Positions 27,445 through 37,090 are shown, numbered from the stretch's first letter. The stretch is DNA of 64,000 bases from Pelagibacteraceae bacterium AG-426-G09 (GCA_003210075.1 QCNR01000006.1:1-64000), one strand, 5' to 3'. Numbers and translations: made by a program. Notes: generated by a model not told the origin, from the letters alone.

Positions 27445-28947
27445 GTGATTTTACACACAGTAAAAGTTTATCCATCTAAAAAAAAACTTCCAAAAAAAAA
27501 TCAATTAGCTTGGAAGATCGCAGAGATTGCAAGTGATAATGCAAAACTTAATGAAGATTCAATCCAAATGGCGATTAATAGAATTATTGATAATGCATCA
27601 GTTGCAATAGCCTCTTTAAATAGAAAATCAGTAATTTCATCTAGAGAAATGGCGCTTGCACATCCAAGAAAAAACGGAGCTACAATATTTGGCGTTAATT
27701 CAAAAAAAAAATTTGATTGTGAGTGGGTAGCTTGGTCTAACGGTACAGCAGTAAGAGAGTTAGACTTTCATGATACATTTTTAGCTGCAGACTATAGTCA
27801 CCCAGGTGATAATATTCCTCCCCTAATAGCTGTGGGTCAACAATTAAAAAAAAGTGGAATAGATCTATTAAGAGGAATTATTACTGCATACGAAGTACAA
27901 GTGAATTTAGTCAAAGGTATATGTTTACACAAACACAAAGTTGATCATATTGCTCACTTAGGTCCGAGTGTTGCTGCAGGGATTGGTTCAATGCTTAAAC
28001 TTAATACAGAAATAATTTACCAAGCAATTCAACAAGCTCTTCATACTACTATTTCAACTAGACAATCTAGAAAAGGAGAAATATCAAGTTGGAAAGCATT
28101 TGCGCCTGCACATGCAGGAAAATTAGGAATTGAAGCAGTGGATCGGGCAATGAGAGGTGAAGGTGGACCAAGTCCAATCTATGAAGGTGAAGACAGTGTA
28201 ATTGCAAGAATACTAGATGGTAAAAAATCAAATTACAAAGTTCCTATGCCAAAAATAAATAATGAAAAAAAAGCTATTCTTGAAACATATACTAAAGAAT
28301 ATTCTGCTGAATACCAAGCTCAAGCACTTATAGATCTTGCAAAAAAAATTAAATTAAAAATAAATAATCTTAATATTATTAAAAAAATAGATATTTATAC
28401 TAGTCACCATACACACAATGTAATAGGAACAGGTGCAAACGATCCACAAAAAATGGACCCAAATGCAAGTAGAGAGACGCTTGATCATTCAATTATGTAT
28501 ATTTTTGCTGTAGCATTAGAGGATGGTGAGTGGCATCACGAAAAATCATATAGCAAGTCAAGATCCAACAGAAAAAGTACGATTAAATTGTGGAAATCAA
28601 TTAAGACTCACGAAGATAAAAAATGGACTAAAAAATATCATGATCCAAATCCTAAAAATAAATGTTTTGGTGCTAGGGTGACTGTAACTCTCAAAAATGG
28701 TAAAAAAATTACAGAGCAATTAGAAAGAGCTGATGCCCATCCATATGGTTTAAGACCATTTAAAAGAGAAAATTATATAAAAAAATTTAGAATTCTCACT
28801 CATAAGATAATTACAAAAAAAGAAAGTGAAAGATTTTTAAAATCAGTTCAAAATTTAAAAAAAATAAAAAAGGGGCAGTTACAAAAACTAAATATTGAAG
28901 TAAGTAATAAAAAGTTAAAAAGAAATAATAGAAAGTCTATTTTTTAA
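27445..28947 (+). CDS. prpD: 2-methylcitrate dehydratase
   Basis: The 500-aa protein belongs to the MmgE/PrpD family: [17 protein letters not shown] near residue 67, [28 protein letters not shown] near residue 108, the [14 protein letters not shown] segment near residue 288 and [13 protein letters not shown] near residue 430. It dehydrates 2-methylcitrate in propionyl-CoA breakdown. The start is GTG, chosen because AAAGGAG lies five bases before it and the sequence matches from residue 1. It overlaps prpB by one base (TAATG). Confidence 0.95.
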   Translation: MILHTVKVYPSKKKLPKKNQLAWKIAEIASDNAKLNEDSIQMAINRIIDNASVAIASLNRKSVISSREMALAHPRKNGATIFGVNSKKKFDCEWVAWSNGTAVRELDFHDTFLAADYSHPGDNIPPLIAVGQQLKKSGIDLLRGIITAYEVQVNLVKGICLHKHKVDHIAHLGPSVAAGIGSMLKLNTEIIYQAIQQALHTTISTRQSRKGEISSWKAFAPAHAGKLGIEAVDRAMRGEGGPSPIYEGEDSVIARILDGKKSNYKVPMPKINNEKKAILETYTKEYSAEYQAQALIDLAKKIKLKINNLNIIKKIDIYTSHHTHNVIGTGANDPQKMDPNASRETLDHSIMYIFAVALEDGEWHHEKSYSKSRSNRKSTIKLWKSIKTHEDKKWTKKYHDPNPKNKCFGARVTVTLKNGKKITEQLERADAHPYGLRPFKRENYIKKFRILTHKIITKKESERFLKSVQNLKKIKKGQLQKLNIEVSNKKLKRNNRKSIF

Positions 28948-29843
28948 TGCACTTTATAGAAAAAAAACCTGAGGAGAAAAGATTAGATTTCAATAATAAA
29001 TTAAAATCAAAAAAAATTTTAAAAGTTCCGGGAGCTTATAATCCACTTACAGCAAAATTAATTGAAGAAATAGGTTATGATGCTGTTTATGTTTCTGGAG
29101 GAGTTATGTCTAATGATTTGGGGTATCCAGATATTGGTTTAACCACTCTAAAGGATGTTAGTAATAGATCAAATCAAATCGCGAGAGTAACAAATTTACC
29201 AACTATTGTTGATATAGATACAGGATTTAAGTCTTGTAAAGAAACAATTGAAACTTTTGAAAATTATGGAATTTCTGCTGTTCATATAGAAGATCAAATC
29301 GAAAGAAAGAGATGTGGTCATCTTGAAAATAAAGAGCTTATTTCGACAGAACGAATGATTAATAAAATTAAAGAGTGTGTTAAAGCAAAAAAAGATAAAA
29401 ATTTTAAAGTAATTGCTAGATCAGATGCTAGATCTGTCGAGGGAATAGAAAAAATGATTGAAAGATGCAAATCTTATATAGATGCAGGCGCTGATATTAT
29501 TTTTCCTGAAGCATTAAAAGATGAGAAAGAATTTGAAAAAGTAAGAAAATCACTTAGCTCATATTTATTAGCTAACATGACTGAATTTGGTAAATCTAAA
29601 TTATTAAGTTCTAAAGAGCTAGAAAATTTGGGATATAATATTGTTTTATACCCAGTTACAAGTCAGAGGCTAGCTATGAAAAATGTTGAAGATGGACTGC
29701 GTGCTATTTTTGCAGATGGACATCAAAATAATATTATAGATAAAATGCAAACTAGAAAAAGGTTATATGATTTAGTCGATTATGAAAAATATAATTCACT
29801 AGATGAAAAAATATATAATTTTAATACTGAAGGACATGAGTAA
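28947..29843 (+). CDS. prpB: 2-methylisocitrate lyase
   Basis: The 298-aa protein is of the isocitrate lyase/PEP mutase superfamily. It shows VPGAYNPLTAKLIEEIGYDAVYVSGGVMSN near residue 27, DIDTGF near residue 89, and the catalytic loop HIEDQIERKRCGHLENKEL near residue 112, with the reactive Cys in RCGH. It cleaves 2-methylisocitrate to pyruvate and succinate. Both junctions in prpD-prpB-prpC are one-base TAATG overlaps, so the three enzymes are translated together. Confidence 0.95.
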   Translation: MHFIEKKPEEKRLDFNNKLKSKKILKVPGAYNPLTAKLIEEIGYDAVYVSGGVMSNDLGYPDIGLTTLKDVSNRSNQIARVTNLPTIVDIDTGFKSCKETIETFENYGISAVHIEDQIERKRCGHLENKELISTERMINKIKECVKAKKDKNFKVIARSDARSVEGIEKMIERCKSYIDAGADIIFPEALKDEKEFEKVRKSLSSYLLANMTEFGKSKLLSSKELENLGYNIVLYPVTSQRLAMKNVEDGLRAIFADGHQNNIIDKMQTRKRLYDLVDYEKYNSLDEKIYNFNTEGHE

Positions 29844-30967
29844 TGAGTGATGAAATAAAAAAAGGCTTACTAGGAATCGTTGTGGATGAAACCGAGGTTT
29901 CTAAAGTTATGCCTGAAATTAATTCTCTTACTTACAGAGGTTATGCTGCTCAGGATCTATGTGCAAAATGCAAATTCGAAGAAGTAGCTTATTTAATATT
30001 AAATGGTGAACTTCCAAACAAAAATCAGTTAAAAAAGTTTGAAAATCAAGAAAGAAAAGAGAGAAAACTTTCTAATACAATTCTTCAAGATATAAAAAGA
30101 TTTCCCAAAACTGCTCACCCTATGGATGTTGCAAGAACTGTAGTTAGTATAATGGGACTCGAAGATAAGGAAACTAAAGATAATTCAATTGAGGCAAATA
30201 TGAGAAAAGTAATGAGGATATTTGCAAAAACGCCAGTTGCTTTGGCAGCCTTTTATAGAGTTAGGAAAGGAAAAAAAATTATTTCTCCAAAGAAAAATCT
30301 TTCATTTTCAGAGAATTTTTTTCACATGTGCTTTGGTAAAGTTCCAAATAAAGAAATAGTTAAAGCATTTGATGTTTCTTTAATTTTATATGCTGAACAC
30401 AGTTTTAATGTTTCAACTTTCACCGCTAGAACTATCACAAGCAGCTTATCAGATATTCATGGGGCTATTACTGGAGCTATAGCAAGTCTAAAAGGACCTC
30501 TACATGGTGGAGCAAATGAAGAGGTGATGCACATGATGAATAAAATAAAAAAGCCAGAAAATGCATTAAAATGGATTAATAAAGCGCTAGATAATAAAGA
30601 TGTTGTTATGGGATTTGGTCATAGAGTATATAAAAGTGGAGACTCTAGAGTTCCTACTATGAGAGAGTATTTTGGAAAAGTTGCAAAGATTAAAAAAGAT
30701 AAAAAATATGAAAAAATTTACGATATAGTTGAAAAGGTAATGATTGATAGAAAAAATATTCACCCCAATGTTGATTATCCAACTGGACCAACTTATCATC
30801 TAATGGGGTTTGACACTGATTTCTTTACTCCAATTTTTGTGATTTCTAGAATTACAGGTTGGTCTGCTCATATAATTGAGCAATATGCTGCAAATAAATT
30901 AATTAGACCATTGGCTAGTTACAAAGGAAATAAACATAGAAAAGTTCTTCAGTTAAATCAAAGATAA
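29843..30967 (+). CDS. prpC: 2-methylcitrate synthase / citrate synthase family
   Basis: The 374-aa citrate-synthase-fold enzyme condenses propionyl-CoA with oxaloacetate. Catalytic segments are LYAEHSFNVSTFTARTI near residue 180, GPLHGGANEEVMHM near residue 219, VMGFGHRVYKSGDSR near residue 253 (catalytic His) and GFDTDFFTPIFVISRITGW near residue 312 (catalytic Asp). The length and the DAQDLC-like AAQDLCAKCKFEEVAYLIL N-terminal segment suit the short PrpC type. Gene order prpD-prpB-prpC completes the 2-methylcitrate cycle apart from acyl-CoA activation. It converges with the next gene at four bases. Confidence 0.93.
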   Translation: MSDEIKKGLLGIVVDETEVSKVMPEINSLTYRGYAAQDLCAKCKFEEVAYLILNGELPNKNQLKKFENQERKERKLSNTILQDIKRFPKTAHPMDVARTVVSIMGLEDKETKDNSIEANMRKVMRIFAKTPVALAAFYRVRKGKKIISPKKNLSFSENFFHMCFGKVPNKEIVKAFDVSLILYAEHSFNVSTFTARTITSSLSDIHGAITGAIASLKGPLHGGANEEVMHMMNKIKKPENALKWINKALDNKDVVMGFGHRVYKSGDSRVPTMREYFGKVAKIKKDKKYEKIYDIVEKVMIDRKNIHPNVDYPTGPTYHLMGFDTDFFTPIFVISRITGWSAHIIEQYAANKLIRPLASYKGNKHRKVLQLNQR

Positions 30968-30971
30968 TTTG

Positions 30972-31598
30972 TTATTGTTCGATCTTAGCAAATCTAGAAT
31001 TAAGTAAAATTTCACATTTAAAATTATTTTTTTTTACAAACTCGTCTATAGCTTTTTTTACTCCAGGCGCGTAAGATAAATTGTAATCATCACACAATAT
31101 CGTACCATTATTTTTGACAACCAACATGCAATTTTCTAAGTCATTTTTAACTGTTTCATAATCATGACCACCATCTAAAAATACGTAGTCTATTTTTGAC
31201 ATATCAATTTTTTTTAAAACATTATTTGAATTTCCTTTAACTAAATCTATATTGTTTTTAAATTTTTTTAATAAATCTTTAACAGCTTCTAGGGAATAAG
31301 GGTTTTGTCTTTTGATATATCTAAAATAAATTTTTTTGAATGGATTTGAGAAATTAGTATTTGGAATAATTTCAGATTTATTTTCATCATTTTCTTCAAA
31401 TAAATCTAATCCGATATATTTAAAATTGTCATAATGAATACTGTATAATAGCTCACAAACATTCCTAGCGGTTACCCCATGAAATACGCCAACTTCAAGA
31501 AATATTTTAGGTTTTTTTAATAAAACTTGATTTAAAAAAAAGTCTCCGTCACCTTTTTGTTTTAGACTGGTTTTTCTAAAATAATTTTTATATTTCAA
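30972..31598 (-). CDS. Class I SAM-dependent methyltransferase (Methyltransf_24-like)
   Basis: The 208-aa protein has a Rossmann SAM fold with FLEVGVFHGVTARNVCELL near residue 33 (motif I), KYIGLDLF near residue 60, and DYVFLDGGHDYETVKNDLENCMLVVKNNGTILCDDY near residue 136, the pattern of Methyltransf_24 enzymes that often act on sugars or small metabolites. The only upstream start is TTG five bases after the nrdB stop, so the true start is uncertain. The target is unknown. Co-orientation with nrdAB may be only positional. Confidence 0.75.
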   Translation of the reverse strand: MKYKNYFRKTSLKQKGDGDFFLNQVLLKKPKIFLEVGVFHGVTARNVCELLYSIHYDNFKYIGLDLFEENDENKSEIIPNTNFSNPFKKIYFRYIKRQNPYSLEAVKDLLKKFKNNIDLVKGNSNNVLKKIDMSKIDYVFLDGGHDYETVKNDLENCMLVVKNNGTILCDDYNLSYAPGVKKAIDEFVKKNNFKCEILLNSRFAKIEQ

Positions 31599-31603
31599 TT
31601 GGT

Positions 31604-32617
31604 TTAACTAAAAGCTTCAGTCCATGATCCCTGAGTAGAGGCTTTAGAATATTCTGTTGCTCTTCCCTCAAAGAAATTCATATGCTCAACTGCATTAAGC
31701 ATTGTATCGAGCCATGTTAAAGGGTTCTTTTGCACATTATAAATTGGCTCTAGACCCAACTGTGATAATCTTCTATTTCCAATGAATCTTATATAATCTT
31801 TAACTTCTTGTGCAGTTAAACCATTCATAGGTCCCATTTCAAATGCCAAGTCAATGAAAGCATCTTCGTGGTGAACTATTGTTCTACAAGCTTCATATAA
31901 TTCTTTTTTAAGCTTAGCTGTCCAAATTTGAGGTTCTTCTTTAATAAATTCTTTAAACAATCTGATCATAGAGTTACAGTGTAAAGTTTCATCTCTCACT
32001 GACCAAGTTACAATCTGACCCATACCTTTCATTTTATTAAATCTAGGAAAGTTTAATAATATTGCAAAACTTGCAAACAATTGTAAACCCTCAGTGAAAG
32101 CACTAAATACTGCAACAGTCTTTGCTATATCTTCTTTTGAATTTACATTAAAGTTTTGCATGTAATCATATTTGTCTTTCATTTCTTTATATTTCATAAA
32201 TGCCGAATACTCGGACTCAGGCATGCCAATAGTATCTAATAAATGTGAATATGCAGCAATGTGGACAGTTTCCATAGATGCAAAAGATGTCATCATCATT
32301 AAAACTTCTGTTGGCTTAAATACAGTTGTGTAATGTCTCAAATAACAATTGTTAACTTCAACATCAGCTTGAGTAAAAAATCTAAATATTTGAGTTAGTA
32401 AGTTTTTTTCTGCTTGAGATAAGTTTTTTTGCCAATCTCTCACATCGTCACCTAAAGGTACTTCCTCTGGTAGCCAATGAATTCTTTGCTGAGTTAACCA
32501 CGCATCGTAACACCATGGATATCTAAATGGTTTATAAACAGGATTTTCAACAAGTAATCCCATTTTTTTTGGCTTTATGATTGTTTGATTTTGATTTTTT
32601 AAACTCTCTACTGACAT
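31604..32617 (-). CDS. nrdB: Ribonucleotide reductase class Ia, small subunit
   Basis: NrdB holds the di-iron/tyrosyl radical cofactor for deoxynucleotide synthesis. The radical-site pattern METVHIAAYSHL near residue 119 keeps Glu, His and Tyr in the spacing of the class Ia radical tyrosine; further metal ligands are in EGLQLFASFA and RDETLHCNSMIRL. The ATG at 32617 is preferred over the GTG at 32626 because GAGGAG lies eight bases upstream. The resulting 337-aa protein overlaps nrdA by about 10 bases. No ATP-cone is visible at its N-terminus. Confidence 0.96.
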   Translation of the reverse strand: MSVESLKNQNQTIIKPKKMGLLVENPVYKPFRYPWCYDAWLTQQRIHWLPEEVPLGDDVRDWQKNLSQAEKNLLTQIFRFFTQADVEVNNCYLRHYTTVFKPTEVLMMMTSFASMETVHIAAYSHLLDTIGMPESEYSAFMKYKEMKDKYDYMQNFNVNSKEDIAKTVAVFSAFTEGLQLFASFAILLNFPRFNKMKGMGQIVTWSVRDETLHCNSMIRLFKEFIKEEPQIWTAKLKKELYEACRTIVHHEDAFIDLAFEMGPMNGLTAQEVKDYIRFIGNRRLSQLGLEPIYNVQKNPLTWLDTMLNAVEHMNFFEGRATEYSKASTQGSWTEAFS

Positions 32618-34554
32618 GATAAGCACTCCTCGTATTCTGGTTGATCATTTTGATTATTTTTTGATTTATATACATTGGATGTAACATCCGTTGATTTCGT
32701 ATCATTAACATTTTCTGCTCTTTGTATTGATTTAGATCTACAATAATAGAGGCTTTTCAATCCTTTTTTCCATGCTTGAAAATGGATTTGATGTAAATCT
32801 CTTTTATGAATATCCGCAGGTATGAAAATATTTATTGATTGGGCCTGAGAAATGAAAGGTGTTCTGTCAGCACCTAAATCAATTATCCATCTTTGATCAA
32901 GTTCAAAAGCTGTTTTAAACACATCTTTTTCTTCTTTAGTCAAGAAATCAAGATGAGATACAGATCCTTGATTTGTAGTTATGCTTGACCATGTTTCATC
33001 ATCATTTTTAGAATGTTTTTCTAAAAGTTTTGCTAAATATTTATTCCTAACATTAAATGAGCCTGAAAGAGTTTTATGTGTATAACTATTAGCAGCAATA
33101 GGTTCAACCCCAGGAGATGCTCCTCCACAAATAATTGATATAGAAGCAGTCGGTGCGATCGCTGTTTTATTTGAAAATCTCTCGTTCATTCCATATTCTG
33201 CAGCATCTGGGCATGGACCTCTTTCTTCAGCAAGATCTTTAGATGCTTGATCAACTTGTTCTTGGATGTTTTGGAATATTTTTTTATTCCATACTTTAGC
33301 CATTACAGATTCAAAAGGTATCATTTTTTGTTGGAAATAAGAGTGCATTCCCATAACACCTAAACCCACACTTCTTTCTTTCATTGCAGAATAAGTTGCA
33401 TCACTAAATTCTTCCGGAGCTCTTTCAATAAAGTCTGTCAAAACATTATCTAAAAATCTCATAACATCTTTAACGAAATTTTTATCATCTTTCCATTCGT
33501 CATATTTTTCTAAGTTTAACGATGATAAACAACAAACTGCTGTTCTATCTCTACCTTCTTTATCAACTCCAGTTGGTAATGTAATTTCACTACATAAGTT
33601 AGATGTTTTAACTGTAAGTCCTGCAAGTTTATGATGTTGTGGAATTTGTCTATTAACAGTGTCTATATAAATTATATATGGCTCGCCTGTTTCAACTCTA
33701 GCAGTTAAAAGTCTTATCCATAAATTTCTTGCAGAGACAGTAGACTGAACAGCGCCATCTTTAGGACTTTTTAATGCCCATTGTTCATCTAACTCAACAG
33801 CTCTCATAAAAGCATCACTTACTAGAACACCATGGTGTAGGTTTAATGATCTTCTGTTTGGGTCTCCGCCCGTTGGTCTTCTCATTTCAATAAATTCTTC
33901 TATTTCTGGATGATCAATTGGTAAATAACAAGCTGCAGATCCTCTTCTCAATGAACCTTGGCTAATAGCCATTGTTAAAGAGTCCATAACTTTTATAAAA
34001 GGAATAATTCCAGATGTTTTTCCTACTCTTCCAATTTTTTCTCCAATAGATCTTAAGTTACCCCAGTAACTTCCTATACCACCTCCTTTTGCAGCGAGCC
34101 AAACATTTTCACTCCATAAATCTAAAATTCCGTGCAAACTATCTCCGGCTTCATTTAAAAAACACGAGATTGGTAAACCCCTTTTTGTTCCACCATTTGA
34201 TAGAACAGGGGTTGCAGGCATAAACCATAAGTTGCTTATGTAATTATATAATCTTTGAGCATGCAAATTGTCATCGGCATAATGACTTGCAACTCTTGCA
34301 AATAAATCTTGAAATGATTCATTATGACCTAAATATCTGTCACTAAGCGTTGCTTTTCCGAAATCAGTTAAATTTTCATCTTTAGATCTATCAATTTTTA
34401 TTGTGATACCTTTTGAATTTTGGAACAATTCAGTGCTGTTTGAAAGTGAGAATAAATCTAGTCTCTTATGAGAATTATCTTCAATATTAACTATGTTGTT
34501 ATTGGTATATTCCGAGACAGCTTTTTTAATGGCTTGAGACAAGACTTTATTCAT
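32608..34554 (-). CDS. nrdA: Ribonucleotide reductase class Ia, large subunit
   Basis: The 648-aa catalytic subunit contains FMPATPVLSNGGTKRGLPISCFL near residue 112 (first active-site Cys), GGIGSYWGNLRS near residue 155, TSNLCSEITLPT near residue 310 (the NLC-x-E thiyl-radical cysteine and glutamate), PTASISIICG near residue 466 and a C-terminal EECLSCQ redox pair. The first 75 or so residues show no recognisable ATP-cone, so the overall activity site of enterobacterial NrdA seems absent. It is the first gene of nrdAB behind two NrdR-box-like palindromes. Confidence 0.95.
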   Translation of the reverse strand: MNKVLSQAIKKAVSEYTNNNIVNIEDNSHKRLDLFSLSNSTELFQNSKGITIKIDRSKDENLTDFGKATLSDRYLGHNESFQDLFARVASHYADDNLHAQRLYNYISNLWFMPATPVLSNGGTKRGLPISCFLNEAGDSLHGILDLWSENVWLAAKGGGIGSYWGNLRSIGEKIGRVGKTSGIIPFIKVMDSLTMAISQGSLRRGSAACYLPIDHPEIEEFIEMRRPTGGDPNRRSLNLHHGVLVSDAFMRAVELDEQWALKSPKDGAVQSTVSARNLWIRLLTARVETGEPYIIYIDTVNRQIPQHHKLAGLTVKTSNLCSEITLPTGVDKEGRDRTAVCCLSSLNLEKYDEWKDDKNFVKDVMRFLDNVLTDFIERAPEEFSDATYSAMKERSVGLGVMGMHSYFQQKMIPFESVMAKVWNKKIFQNIQEQVDQASKDLAEERGPCPDAAEYGMNERFSNKTAIAPTASISIICGGASPGVEPIAANSYTHKTLSGSFNVRNKYLAKLLEKHSKNDDETWSSITTNQGSVSHLDFLTKEEKDVFKTAFELDQRWIIDLGADRTPFISQAQSINIFIPADIHKRDLHQIHFQAWKKGLKSLYYCRSKSIQRAENVNDTKSTDVTSNVYKSKNNQNDQPEYEECLSCQ

Positions 34555-34591
34555 GTATCTTCCTTATTATAAACGTTAAACTTATGTAAAA

Positions 34592-34607
34592 CAACTATAT
34601 GTTGTGT
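34592..34607. promoter_or_regulatory. Candidate NrdR box 1 upstream of nrdAB
   Basis: CAACTATATGTTGTGT matches the known 16-bp NrdR box consensus ACACWATATATWGTGT at 13 of 16 positions, including all the strongly conserved central positions. It lies about 38 bases upstream of the nrdA start, where a repressor would block transcription. The family consensus is established knowledge; binding here is inferred. Confidence 0.7.
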
Positions 34608-34622
34608 GTTGAATAAGCTAAT

Positions 34623-34638
34623 ATACTATATAAACTAT
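34623..34638. promoter_or_regulatory. Candidate NrdR box 2 upstream of nrdAB
   Basis: ATACTATATAAACTAT matches the NrdR box consensus at 12 of 16 positions, weaker in its right half. Its start is 31 bases from that of box 1, about three helical turns, the same-face spacing usual for tandem NrdR boxes. The pairing of the two sites is stronger evidence than either alone. Confidence 0.6.
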
Positions 34639-34712
34639 AATTCAAGAGAACATTTATAGAAAATTAGTTTTTTTATTCAACAAAAAACCAAAAAAAATGT
34701 AGATATATCCAC

Positions 34713-36158
34713 ATGTCTGAAACTATAAAAATCGACCCATTCGGCTTTAGAGAATATGACGCACGATGGTTGTATCCCAGAAACATAAATCGAGAGGGAA
34801 TCACAGAAGTTGGAAAAGGGTTTGGCTCGCAAGTGATTAAAACTAAAAAAAATCCAAGGGTTGCGGTTGGATTTGATTATAGATCTTACAGTGAAGAAAT
34901 AAAAGATAGTTTTGTAAAGGGTTTAATTTCGACAGGATGTAATGTTGAAGATATTGGTTTATGTCTTTCTCCAACCATATACTTTTCACAATTTGATCTA
35001 AATTGCGATGCTGTAGCAATGATCACAGCAAGTCATAATGAAAATGGTTGGACAGGTATAAAAATGGGCATCCAAAAAGGCTTGACCCATTGTTATGAGG
35101 AAATGAAAGAACTAAAAGAAATAGTTCTAAATAAGAAATTTGAAATAGGTAATGGAACTTACAAAAAGATAGATAACTATAAATCAAAATATATTAAAAA
35201 CTTATCCAAAAATAAAATTAAAAAACAACTAAAAGTAGTGGCAGCTTGTGGAAATGGAACAGCTGGAATTTTTGCACCAGATATATTAAGAAATATCGGT
35301 TGTGAGGTAATTGAATTAGATTGCAACTTAGACTTTACTTTTCCTAAATATAATCCAAATCCTGAAGATCTTAAAATGCTTCATGAAATTGCAAGATGTG
35401 TAAAAGAAAATGATGCAGATGTTGGTTTTGGATTTGATGGTGATGGAGACCGTGTGGGAGTAATTGATGAACTGGGAAATGAAATATTCTCAGATAAAGT
35501 TGGTCTGCTACTTGCAAGAGAAATATCAAACCAGTATCCTAAAAATAAATTTATTGTAGATGTAAAATCTACTGGATTATATGAAAATGATAAAATTTTA
35601 AAAAAAAATAATTGTGAGACTATTTACTGGAAAACAGGACACTCGTATATTAAAAGGAAGGTTAACGAGGATAAAGCAATTGCTGGTTTTGAAAAAAGTG
35701 GACATTTCTTTTTTAATCAACCTTTAGGATATGGTTATGATGATGGAATTAACTCAGCGATACAAGTTTGTAAATTACTTGATAATGAAAAACTCAAATT
35801 GAGTAAATTAATAGATTCCTTACCCAAAACTTATCAAAGCCCAACGATGGGTCCTTTTTGTAAAGATGATGAAAAATATGGAGTAATTGAGGAAATAACA
35901 AAAAAAATTATAAATTTAAAGGAAACTAATCAAAAAATTGACAATCAAGATATTATTAATGTTTTAACTATAAATGGTATTAGATTTAGTCTATCCGACG
36001 GTTCTTGGGGTTTAATTAGAGCATCATCAAATAAGCCGTCATTAGTAATAGTAACAGAAAGCCCAACATCAGATGAAAGAAAAAAAAAGATATTTTATTT
36101 TATAGATAGTCTGCTCCAAGATACTGGAAAAATAGGAAAATACGACCAAAAGATGTAA
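34713..36158 (+). CDS. Phosphomannomutase/phosphoglucomutase
   Basis: The 481-aa alpha-D-phosphohexomutase interconverts hexose 6- and 1-phosphates for nucleotide-sugar synthesis. Four domains are evident: the N-terminal FGFREYDARWLYP, the phosphoserine loop MITASHNENGWTGIKMG near residue 105, the magnesium loop GFGFDGDGDRVGVIDE near residue 239, the sugar-binding GFEKSGHFFF near residue 327, and a C-terminal phosphate-binding RASSNKPSLVIVTES. The layout resembles AlgC-type dual-specificity enzymes, though mannose versus glucose preference is not readable. It is divergent from nrdA. Confidence 0.9.
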   Translation: MSETIKIDPFGFREYDARWLYPRNINREGITEVGKGFGSQVIKTKKNPRVAVGFDYRSYSEEIKDSFVKGLISTGCNVEDIGLCLSPTIYFSQFDLNCDAVAMITASHNENGWTGIKMGIQKGLTHCYEEMKELKEIVLNKKFEIGNGTYKKIDNYKSKYIKNLSKNKIKKQLKVVAACGNGTAGIFAPDILRNIGCEVIELDCNLDFTFPKYNPNPEDLKMLHEIARCVKENDADVGFGFDGDGDRVGVIDELGNEIFSDKVGLLLAREISNQYPKNKFIVDVKSTGLYENDKILKKNNCETIYWKTGHSYIKRKVNEDKAIAGFEKSGHFFFNQPLGYGYDDGINSAIQVCKLLDNEKLKLSKLIDSLPKTYQSPTMGPFCKDDEKYGVIEEITKKIINLKETNQKIDNQDIINVLTINGIRFSLSDGSWGLIRASSNKPSLVIVTESPTSDERKKKIFYFIDSLLQDTGKIGKYDQKM

Positions 36159-36219
36159 TTAAAAGATTCAATTAATAAGAGTTTATCCAAAAAGAGAGAA
36201 TCATATATAAGAATGTTAA

Positions 36220-36262
36220 GGGAGTGGCAGAGGGAGACTGAAACCGCTCCCGATTTTATATA
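36220..36262 (+). terminator. GC-rich hairpin between the convergent mutase and TauE genes
   Basis: GGGAGTGG pairs with CCGCTCCC in an eight-pair stem (one G-T), enclosing a 16-base loop that can form an extra CAG/CTG helix capped by AGGGAGA. GATTTTATATATTT follows. It is the most GC-rich short stretch in the area and the only structure in the 97-base convergent gap. A terminator for the mutase gene is the simplest reading; a small structured RNA is an alternative. The minus strand also has a T-run beyond the stem. Confidence 0.55.
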
Positions 36263-37089
36263 TTTAAGTATCTATAAAGAAAAATTGACCCCACCACTAA
36301 AAGAAATATTCCAAAAAACTTTGTTATTTTGTCTTTTTCTATTCTGTGTACGGCATTAGCTCCTACTCTAGCCATGTAAGTTGTGATTGGTATAAATATC
36401 AATAATGCTGGAATATTAATAAAACCAACACTTAAAGGCAAATCTACATTTAAATATGACCCAGAAATTAAAAATCCGATAGCTCCAAATAAAGCTATAA
36501 AAAAACCAATAGCTGCGGCGCTACCAATAGCCTTGTTAATTGGATATCCAAAATACTTAAGTATTGGAACGTTCATTACAGCTCCTCCAATTCCCATTGG
36601 AGCTGACACAAACCCTGAAATAAATCCAAAAACTATTTTAGGCAGCAAATTAAAATTAGGCTTAGTATCCTGTGCTTTTTCTCTCAAAAATAATAAATAA
36701 ATACTTAAAATGTAAACAACTACTGTAAAAAATAATATTAATCCCTTGGTTTTTAAAATTGATGCAAGTGATGTTCCAATAATAACGCCAATAATCACAA
36801 AAATTGCATAAGACTTTATTATTTGAAGATCTACTGCTCCGTGCTTATGGTGAGTATATACAGATACAAAAGAGGTAGGAATAATTATAGAAAAAGAAGT
36901 TCCTACAGCCAAATGCATTACATAATTGGCATCAATATCTAAAGAACTAAATATAAAAAATAAGAAAGGAACTGTTATCAATCCTCCACCTATTCCAAAT
37001 AATCCAGCAAAAAAACCAACTGGAAATGCAGTAATGATCATTAAAATAATAAATAATGAATATTGATTTTCTAAGATTTGACTTATCAA
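36256..37089 (-). CDS. TauE/SafE (TSUP) family membrane permease
   Basis: The 277-aa protein has about eight hydrophobic segments and the family's duplicated motif: GFFAGLFGIGGGLITVPFLFF near residue 25 and GFVSAPMGIGGAVMNVPILKYFG near residue 158. TSUP proteins move sulfite, sulfoacetate or other organosulfur and organic anions across the inner membrane. The frame starts at TTG two bases after the dusA stop; the first ATG is inside helix 1, so TTG is accepted. The substrate is unknown; sulfur compounds are plausible given the family. Confidence 0.85.
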   Translation of the reverse strand: MISQILENQYSLFIILMIITAFPVGFFAGLFGIGGGLITVPFLFFIFSSLDIDANYVMHLAVGTSFSIIIPTSFVSVYTHHKHGAVDLQIIKSYAIFVIIGVIIGTSLASILKTKGLILFFTVVVYILSIYLLFLREKAQDTKPNFNLLPKIVFGFISGFVSAPMGIGGAVMNVPILKYFGYPINKAIGSAAAIGFFIALFGAIGFLISGSYLNVDLPLSVGFINIPALLIFIPITTYMARVGANAVHRIEKDKITKFFGIFLLVVGSIFLYRYLNI

Positions 37090-37090
37090 T

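Noticed and set aside
36220-36251. Possible riboswitch or tRNA-like RNA
   Set aside because: No match to a riboswitch family I know, no tRNA arms with proper T loop, and it follows a gene end rather than preceding a start; kept as a terminator-like hairpin only.
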